From Isosphaera pallida ATCC 43644 (GTDB taxonomy: Bacteria > Planctomycetota > Planctomycetia > Isosphaerales > Isosphaeraceae): a stretch of DNA of 64,000 bases. The stretch is taken from positions 1,054,001 through 1,118,000 of the forward strand of contig NC_014962.1 of the NCBI RefSeq assembly GCF_000186345.1, read 5' to 3'. The notes below the pieces were generated by a model. That model was not told where the DNA came from. It made no database searches and saw nothing but the letters and a program-made list of their open reading frames with translations. A program made the position numbers and the translations under genes. Each line of letters starts with the position of its first letter. The first letter of the stretch is position 1. Below are positions 58,416 to 64,000 of this stretch, piece after piece.

Positions 58416-60641
58416 ATGACCCAACCTTTATCGTTAGCAGCCTGGGTGAACGCGGATCTGTCGATTCCACTTGGGGATCCTGCCCAAGTGCCGCGCAGTT
58501 ATGCAGTCCGGGTCGATCGAGACGGACCGAGCATAGATTCCCGGTCATTGGAATCGCGGTTGGTTTCAGGATCCAATCTGGAACCGCGCTTCGTCCACGC
58601 GGCAGTTCGTGGTGTACTGAGAGCTGGCGGGCCGCGGCCGGCCTGGTGGTTCGAGGCCGAGACCAGCGGATTTGCCAATCCCAACCGCCAGGCGCTCCAA
58701 CTGGACTGGGATTCGACAAGTCGAAACCTGCTCATCCTCGGTGATCTCGAAAACGAATCCTGGCAATCCTACAACGTCTACGGCGAGCGTTCCGGTATAT
58801 TGATTGTGCCGGCTCCCAGTGTCAACGAAGTGGTCGGCGAGCCTCTCGACTCGGTCAGCCGTCGAGGACAGCTTATGACGCGGTCCCAGACCGAGACTTG
58901 GCTCGACGAACTTCCGTTCAATCCTGACGCGGCTGATCTGGGCGATCAGACCGTGTTGGTGGTGGTCTCGGACTGGCTGGACCTCTCGGCGCTTCGGGAA
59001 TCGGCCAGTGTTTGGGGTGGTCGTGCCGAGTGGGCTGACACTCGGGGCGGGACCGACCGCGACGCCTACGACACGGAGGCTTGGGAGCGTCTCATGCGTC
59101 GGTTGATCCGGTTGCGCGACGATCTGCAAAAGCGTCGGGTGGTGGTGCTTTTGACCGAAGGCATGGCTAAGGGACCGGTCCCACGTCGTGTGGTCCAAAC
59201 GGTTCGAGAGGAGTGGGAACGGGAAAACCCTAAAGCCCTTAGCGCTGCGGTCGAGACCGCCGATCGTGACTTGGAGGCGTCCTGGACCGTTTGGCCCTTG
59301 CCCGACCCTGGCGATCTTCCCACGCGGGATCAGCTACGGGTCTGGCGGTCTCTCGCCGATCGGGGTGGGTGGGGACCTGAAGCCCGCGCTGCCCGCGCCG
59401 ACCGCCGGGCCATGCTTGATTGGGGTGGCGGAACCAGCCGATGCGACCACTCCGCGTTGTGGACCGATTCGGCCCTGACCCGCGGCGAACCAGCGATCCA
59501 CGGTTTGCTCGGGTTGGCTGAACGAATGGCTGAGGCGATCCGCGCGATCGAACCCGAGCCAGCTTGGAAAATCATCGCCTTGGCAATTGGTTGGGACGAC
59601 CCGCCTCGGGAGTCCGGCCCGATTCCCACTACCCCCGCCGGCTTCTTCCGCGCTTGGCCCGATCGTCTAGACCACCTAGCCACGGCCGAGTCAATCGACC
59701 CCACCGAAGTCGCTCAGGCCGCTGTTGATTGGAATCACTGGATGCGTCCTCTAGGAACCGAACCCTGGCCCAGCGACGATCAATCTCGTCTCTTGCTGGA
59801 CCGCTCGTGGGCCGCTTCCTGGGCCCAGCGTTTACGCGACCATTTGGGTTGGGTCGCCCGAGTCTGGGAACCGTTGGTGCGTGAACTGGTTCGTTGGGGC
59901 TTTCGCGCCGATCGTTACGACTGGTTAGGCGAAGAAGAACTCATCTTTCAAGAAGGACAACTGGCCGCCGCCCCGACGCTGGAACGCCTGATCCGTCTGC
60001 GTCGCCAGGTGGAACTGCGGTTGCTCGACGACTTGCGGGAACGCGCCGCTGATCTGACCCACGACACGCTGAGTCGCCGCATCGAACCCTATCGCCGGTT
60101 GCTCGCCTTACTGCCATCCTCTCCCCTGGTCGAACGACTTGACGCGGCCCTCGAACGAATCGACCCCCAGGCGTTCGAGGAGGCCTTGGAGCTTCTCGAA
60201 CGGGTCCGCGACCGCGCTGCGCGGGAACAACGCCGAACCGAAGCGGTCACACTTGAAGCGATGGCCGATCACGGGTTTTCGCGCCATGCCTCGGACCCGG
60301 GAGGCCACCACAACAGAGAGTCCAACGGCTATCATCACGCCTCCTCTGTGACGTTGAACCGGGGATCGATCGCCGGGGTGGAGGCCGACCTGAAGGAGCT
60401 GGATGACCGCATCGCCTGGATCGAAGGGATCGTCAAAGACGCCCGCCCCTTGGCCGCTCCGCGTCGCGGTCCCGTGCTAGTCATGCCCAGCGCCCGCGCC
60501 CTTTCCGAATTCGCTGATTCCCCCCATCATCGCTTCGCCGCCGTGGTGCGCTGGGGATCGGTCACCGATTCCCGCGACTCCGACCTCGATCACTGGCTAG
60601 CCCGCCTGGGCAAGCGGTTCATCCGAGTCCTGCCCAGTTGA
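58416..60641 (+). CDS. Large protein of unknown function (741 aa)
   Basis: No family recognised. No signal peptide or membrane helix. The N-terminal part (1-160) looks beta-rich (SYAVRVDRDGPSIDSRS, SGILIVPAPSVNEVV). The middle has a region like a Rossmann or P-loop edge without a P-loop (QTVLVVVSDWLDLSALRESA, then RRVVVLLTEGMAKGP). Residues ~480-690 are helical and Arg/Leu/Glu-rich, likely coiled coil (RLIRLRRQVELRLLDDLRER). A Gly/His/Asn insert lies near 640, and the end is FAAVVRWGSVTDSRDSDLDHWLARLG (in two parts). ATG 58416 chosen; ATG 58326 adds 30 charged residues. The role cannot be stated. It is convergent with the SH3-like gene (115-bp gap). Confidence 0.7.
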   Translation: MTQPLSLAAWVNADLSIPLGDPAQVPRSYAVRVDRDGPSIDSRSLESRLVSGSNLEPRFVHAAVRGVLRAGGPRPAWWFEAETSGFANPNRQALQLDWDSTSRNLLILGDLENESWQSYNVYGERSGILIVPAPSVNEVVGEPLDSVSRRGQLMTRSQTETWLDELPFNPDAADLGDQTVLVVVSDWLDLSALRESASVWGGRAEWADTRGGTDRDAYDTEAWERLMRRLIRLRDDLQKRRVVVLLTEGMAKGPVPRRVVQTVREEWERENPKALSAAVETADRDLEASWTVWPLPDPGDLPTRDQLRVWRSLADRGGWGPEARAARADRRAMLDWGGGTSRCDHSALWTDSALTRGEPAIHGLLGLAERMAEAIRAIEPEPAWKIIALAIGWDDPPRESGPIPTTPAGFFRAWPDRLDHLATAESIDPTEVAQAAVDWNHWMRPLGTEPWPSDDQSRLLLDRSWAASWAQRLRDHLGWVARVWEPLVRELVRWGFRADRYDWLGEEELIFQEGQLAAAPTLERLIRLRRQVELRLLDDLRERAADLTHDTLSRRIEPYRRLLALLPSSPLVERLDAALERIDPQAFEEALELLERVRDRAAREQRRTEAVTLEAMADHGFSRHASDPGGHHNRESNGYHHASSVTLNRGSIAGVEADLKELDDRIAWIEGIVKDARPLAAPRRGPVLVMPSARALSEFADSPHHRFAAVVRWGSVTDSRDSDLDHWLARLGKRFIRVLPS

Positions 60642-60756
60642 CCGCAAGTCAACGTTCGAGATTGATTGAAAAGAGGCGTTCGTGGTTCTTCAAACGAGAT
60701 GGTTCCTTGCACGCTGGTCGGTCGTTGGGCGGGTGCGGGTGCGGTCCCGAGTCGCA

Positions 60757-61974
60757 TCAACGTTCGTCGAGTGGTTCAAGATCGGTAACGTCGATGACAC
60801 GGGCGTTGAGGTCGGAGTCGAACGAAATGGCTCCCTCGACCCCTACGGTTCGACTGATCCAACGATCGGCCCTCATGCCCGGCGGCAGCGCGAGGTAAGC
60901 GGTCACGCCGCCCTTGTTGGGATCGAACAGGGCCAGCAGTCGGGTACCAGCCCGCTGTTTGTCGGAGGGATATAATTCGCCCACCGCTGCAAAGCGTTCC
61001 GACTGGACCTGACGGAACGCTTCGCGGGTCGCTGCGCGCAGTTCCTCCTGTCGTCGTTGGCTGGATTCCAGCGCGTCCTGGAACATCCTGGCCGACTCGG
61101 CGAGCGTCTTTTGTCGGGCGATCGTGGCCAAACGGCGTTCGATCGCCAGGCGGCGGGCCGGATCATCGGTGGCGTCCAGGGCCGATTTGTAACGAGCCTC
61201 CACATCTTCAAACGACCAGGCGTACATGGGACGTGCCAGAATGGCCCGGTAGCGGGCATCCAACGTCGCTAAACCAGTGTCGATGTCGATCAAAGCGTTG
61301 TCGTCCAAGCGATCATTTGGCGGAGTCCCGGAGTCCGAAGCGACCCGGAAGCCGATTCTGGGAGTTCGCGCGGCGAGTGGGCGATCGTCGCCTTGAGGGC
61401 CGAGGCTCTGATTTCGGAGTTCGGCGGGTTGGGTTGGGGTGTTGGTCGCACGCTGAAGTTTGACGTAGCGGCGATCGGAGGTAGGAGGGAGAATCGCCGT
61501 CCAGGAGGGATCGCCCAAGGTGGCGGAGGGAACTCGCCGCACGAGGGTTCCCCGATCAAGTCGCAGTTTGATCGGGCCAGGGAGAATCGCGCCAGGACGC
61601 CCAGTACGGATGGCGGCTCGATCGTTGCGGACACGGGCGCGGTCGTCGTCGAGCGTCTCCAGATCGTCGGCTCGAATCCAATCCACCACGCCAGGAGGCG
61701 GATCAACCTCGACCCAACCACCTTCCAGACGCGCGCGCACCCGAAGCCGAGACCCTACTCCTAGACGCATTGTCGAGTGAGCGAGGTCGTCGGGCGCATC
61801 GGCGAGATCGGCGGGCGCGGCCAGGATCAAAATCGCCGAGGTCTCGGCGTCCCTGGGCGTGACTTGAGCCGGGCACCACGGGGCGATTGTCATGCCGACC
61901 GCGGCACCCGCGACCTTCAGGATCATGGCGAGGGTCGGGGCGCGGCGGATTATCCCTGACCGGCATCCTCTCAC
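60757..61974 (-). CDS. Secreted SH3-like domain protein, unknown function
   Basis: Encodes 405 residues. Basic N-terminus and hydrophobic stretch (LAMILKVAGAAVGMTIAPW) suggest export. Residues ~65-105 resemble a bacterial SH3 domain (LRVRARLEGGWVEVDPPPGV, then WIRADDLETLD), followed by a second similar strand region up to ~170. Residues ~235-340 are a charged helix, likely coiled coil (ARYKSALDATDDPARRLAIE, then RRQEELRAATREAFRQVQSE). The end has strands (GVTAYLALPPGMRADRWISR). It could bind cell-wall or other envelope polymers (inference from SH3 only). GTG 61974 used; ATG 61926 is an alternative. Confidence 0.65.
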   Translation of the reverse strand: MRGCRSGIIRRAPTLAMILKVAGAAVGMTIAPWCPAQVTPRDAETSAILILAAPADLADAPDDLAHSTMRLGVGSRLRVRARLEGGWVEVDPPPGVVDWIRADDLETLDDDRARVRNDRAAIRTGRPGAILPGPIKLRLDRGTLVRRVPSATLGDPSWTAILPPTSDRRYVKLQRATNTPTQPAELRNQSLGPQGDDRPLAARTPRIGFRVASDSGTPPNDRLDDNALIDIDTGLATLDARYRAILARPMYAWSFEDVEARYKSALDATDDPARRLAIERRLATIARQKTLAESARMFQDALESSQRRQEELRAATREAFRQVQSERFAAVGELYPSDKQRAGTRLLALFDPNKGGVTAYLALPPGMRADRWISRTVGVEGAISFDSDLNARVIDVTDLEPLDER

Positions 61975-62257
61975 GCTCTGTCCTCCCTCCCGCCTCGTTG
62001 GGTTAATCCAGACTCAACATCACCCATCATAATGATCATAAAAGGATAGCTGGTTGGCTTGGGTTGCTCGCCACCCCTGGCCGGATTGGGCTTGGTCGTC
62101 CTCTTTGCTCGGCCGACGGACGGGGGGATGCCTCCATCACACGCGGGGAGAATTGCGTGACCCGCCCGAATTGTCAAGGCGGGCGGTTTTCAACCGCGTG
62201 GCGACTAGCCAAAATGAATCAACGATGGAGTTCGTTCCCTCTCTGGAGGTTGACCCG

Positions 62258-63256
62258 ATGCCCGCCAACCTGACCCCCCAATACCACAAGGCCGAGGAGG
62301 AATACAAGCGCGCGACCCAGCCCCGTGAAAAACTGGAGAAGCTGCGTGAGATGTTCCGTTTATTGCCCAAGCACAAGGGGACGGAAAAGATTCAGGCGGA
62401 GCTCAAACGAAAGATCAGTCAGTTGATGGATGATCTCGAGTCGGGGGGTGGCAAGCCGGGGACGGGCAAAGGCAAGGCGGTACACAAAATCCCCCACGAG
62501 GGGGCGGGGCGGGTCGTGTTGGTGGGGGCACCCAACGCGGGCAAAAGCGCCTTGCTGGCGGCGCTGACGGCAGCCAAGCCCGAGATCGCTCCCTATCCCT
62601 TCACCACGCGGATTCCGATTCCAGGCATGATGGCCACGCGCGGGGTCAAAATTCAGCTCATCGATACGCCGGCCATTTCCCGCGACGTGATGGAGCCGTG
62701 GTTGCCCGGCCTCGTGCGTCAGGCCGATGTCGTGTTGCTGGTGGCTAGTCTGGCCGATGACGACCTGATCGACGGGGTGGAGGTCACTTTGGAGCGGCTC
62801 GCCGCCTCCAAGGTTCATCTGGTCGCCCAACCTCCGGTGGACGACGAGGACGAAACCACTCACTATCTACCCACCCTTCTGGCGGCCACCCAGTGCGACG
62901 CGCCCGACGCTGAGGACCGCCTGGCCCTTTTGAAGGAATGGTTGAGCGAACGCCTGCCGATCTTGGTCGTTTCGGCCACCAGGGGCGATGGTCTTGAATT
63001 GCTCAAAGAAACCATTTACAACGCTTTGGGGATCATCCGGGTTTACACCAAAACGCCCGGTAAACCGGTTGACATGACCGACCCCTTCACACTGCCCATC
63101 GGCGGGACAGTCCACGACCTGGCGGAACGCATTCACCGCGACCTTGCTAACTCCCTCAAGTACGCCAAGGTCTGGGGAACCGGCGTCTTCGACGGGCAAA
63201 CCGTCAAACGCGACCACCAACTGCACGATTGCGACATCGTCGAACTTCATACATGA
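62258..63256 (+). CDS. DRG/Obg-type GTPase with TGS domain
   Basis: Encodes 332 residues. A helical N-terminus (TPQYHKAEEEYKRATQPREK) is followed by the G domain: G1 VLVGAPNAGKSALLAALT near residue 90, G2 region with PYPFTTRIP, and G3 IQLIDTPAIS. C-terminal TGS domain ~260-332 (IIRVYTKTPGKPVDMTDPFT, then GQTVKRDHQLHDCDIVELH). This matches the DRG/Obg family of translation-linked GTPases; the G4 motif (usually NKxD) is not clear, which is notable. ATG 62258 has GGAGG eight bases upstream; the ORF to 62054 upstream is not conserved in character. Confidence 0.9.
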   Translation: MPANLTPQYHKAEEEYKRATQPREKLEKLREMFRLLPKHKGTEKIQAELKRKISQLMDDLESGGGKPGTGKGKAVHKIPHEGAGRVVLVGAPNAGKSALLAALTAAKPEIAPYPFTTRIPIPGMMATRGVKIQLIDTPAISRDVMEPWLPGLVRQADVVLLVASLADDDLIDGVEVTLERLAASKVHLVAQPPVDDEDETTHYLPTLLAATQCDAPDAEDRLALLKEWLSERLPILVVSATRGDGLELLKETIYNALGIIRVYTKTPGKPVDMTDPFTLPIGGTVHDLAERIHRDLANSLKYAKVWGTGVFDGQTVKRDHQLHDCDIVELHT

Positions 63257-63337
63257 CGAACCTCTCCGACACGACAGATCGCTTGTCCAGATCCACAAAT
63301 CCTTCATCCTTCTTACGTCTTCCGGGAATATGGTTTG

Positions 63338-64000
63338 ATGAGTGGAATCCCACCCTCTCCGAGTCGATCCCCCCACTCGACTCTCTCGGAAGCGACGAAT
63401 GTGGAGTCGAATCGGTGGCACGACCGCGTCGGAATCATCGGACTGATCTACGACGACGATAACGAAACCGCCCGGCTGGACAACGTGTTGGTCCGGCGAG
63501 GCTTGGTGGTGAGGATCGACCAGGACGACTTGGAACGCGAGGCGGTTATTAGGGGGGGGGCCTCCACCGGCGAACCCCCGAGCTTCGACCCAGACAGCCC
63601 GCCTCGGATTCTGCGGTTGGATCCCCAACCATTCGCGGGGTCCCGCTCCAAGCTCGGAGATTTGTTCGAGTGGCGCGTCGATCCCCGATTCCTCGCCATT
63701 CCTCTCGTTCGGATTGTCCGACGCGATCAGGTTCTCAACCCACCCTGGCCCACCGCCGAGCCGATTCCACCGGTTCGAATCCGATCCGACGTGGACGCCT
63801 TGTTGTCCCAGGACGCTTGCCTCGCGCGGCCCGATCTCCTGATGGAGGTTCTCCGCGAAACGCTGCGACGATTGGAACAACGACGACGCGATGGCCTGAT
63901 CGCCCGGGTCTCCCTGGAGTTTCAAAGCGACCTCAATGTGCTGCGCTGGGTGGCAGAGGGAGTTTTAAGGCTTCAAAGCGGCGTTCCACTCTCCTCGACC
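63338..64000 (+). CDS. Unknown protein, 3' partial
   Basis: An open frame from ATG 63338 runs to the window end without a stop, at least 221 residues. It reads VGIIGLIYDDDNETARLDNV, then LFEWRVDPRFLAIPLVRIVR, and ends in a helix (EVLRETLRRLEQRRRDGLIA). No signal peptide, helix bundle or known motif was seen. Codon use (GC at third positions) matches neighbours, so it is a plausible gene. It begins 81 bp after the DRG-type GTPase on the same strand. Function unknown; the rest lies outside. Confidence 0.6.
   Translation, partial: MSGIPPSPSRSPHSTLSEATNVESNRWHDRVGIIGLIYDDDNETARLDNVLVRRGLVVRIDQDDLEREAVIRGGASTGEPPSFDPDSPPRILRLDPQPFAGSRSKLGDLFEWRVDPRFLAIPLVRIVRRDQVLNPPWPTAEPIPPVRIRSDVDALLSQDACLARPDLLMEVLRETLRRLEQRRRDGLIARVSLEFQSDLNVLRWVAEGVLRLQSGVPLSST

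Noticed and set aside
63772-63782. GGTTCGAATCC, a tRNA T-arm-like string
   Set aside because: It lies in an open coding frame, and no acceptor stem, anticodon arm or D-arm could be placed around it.

Overview
The window looks like chromosomal DNA of a GC-rich planctomycete. The markers are a PVC-type membrane-bound dehydrogenase/cytochrome, DUF1501, DUF1080, DUF3500, a PEP-CTERM protein, a very long Ser/Thr kinase with an FGE-sulfatase domain, an LpxC-FabZ fusion, and an alternative complex III operon. With a full gas vesicle cluster added, the best guess is the gas-vacuolate family Isosphaeraceae (for example Isosphaera). That is inference from gene content. No rRNA or tRNA was found to confirm it.

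Layout. 1-3.2 kb: the 3' part of a propeller/di-heme cytochrome gene, a DUF2617-like protein, a four-helix membrane protein and an FHA protein. 3.6-8.4 kb: an envelope/lipid A block on the plus strand (Skp/OmpH-like, LpxC-FabZ fusion, LpxA, a Gfo/Idh oxidoreductase). 8.6-11.6 kb: an anti-sigma-like membrane protein and RibD. 11.6-19.8 kb: PVC dehydrogenase/cytochrome, DeoC, DUF1080, DUF3500 and DUF1501, a catabolic/secretory group typical of planctomycetes.

19.9-26.3 kb, minus strand: a gas vesicle cluster, read gvpA, a GvpC-like protein with 33-residue repeats, gvpN, a coiled-coil protein, gvpF/L, gvpG, a small TPR-like protein, a second GvpA-family gene, gvpK, a six-motif CxxCxGxG zinc-finger protein, and gvpJ with a coiled-coil tail. 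GvpA and the GvpC-like protein would form the shell, GvpN is the AAA+ ATPase, and F/L, G, J, K and the second GvpA paralogue would serve assembly. The zinc-finger, TPR-like and coiled-coil genes do not match standard gvp families I know and are the best candidates for undescribed components. Upstream are an SDR/PLP-decarboxylase pair and a PEP-CTERM protein, with an unexplained plus-strand terminator between them.

30.6-35.7 kb: a YncE/phosphoesterase fusion, an AT-richer two-helix gene split by an apparent frameshift at a T8 tract, an MBL-fold hydrolase, and a CcoO-like cytochrome c. 35.9-45.0 kb: an overlapping actABCDEF operon (alternative complex III) plus a small membrane protein. It should oxidise quinol and pass electrons to a c-type cytochrome, but no oxidase subunit I is present here. 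45.5-50.3 kb: Gfo/Idh, TyrS, a CPBP protease, and two small ORFs with double-glycine-like leader motifs. 50.5-64 kb: the 2069-residue kinase/FGE protein, a GspF-like protein, an unrecognised 741-residue protein, an SH3-like secreted protein, a DRG/Obg-type GTPase with a TGS domain, and a partial unknown gene running off the end.
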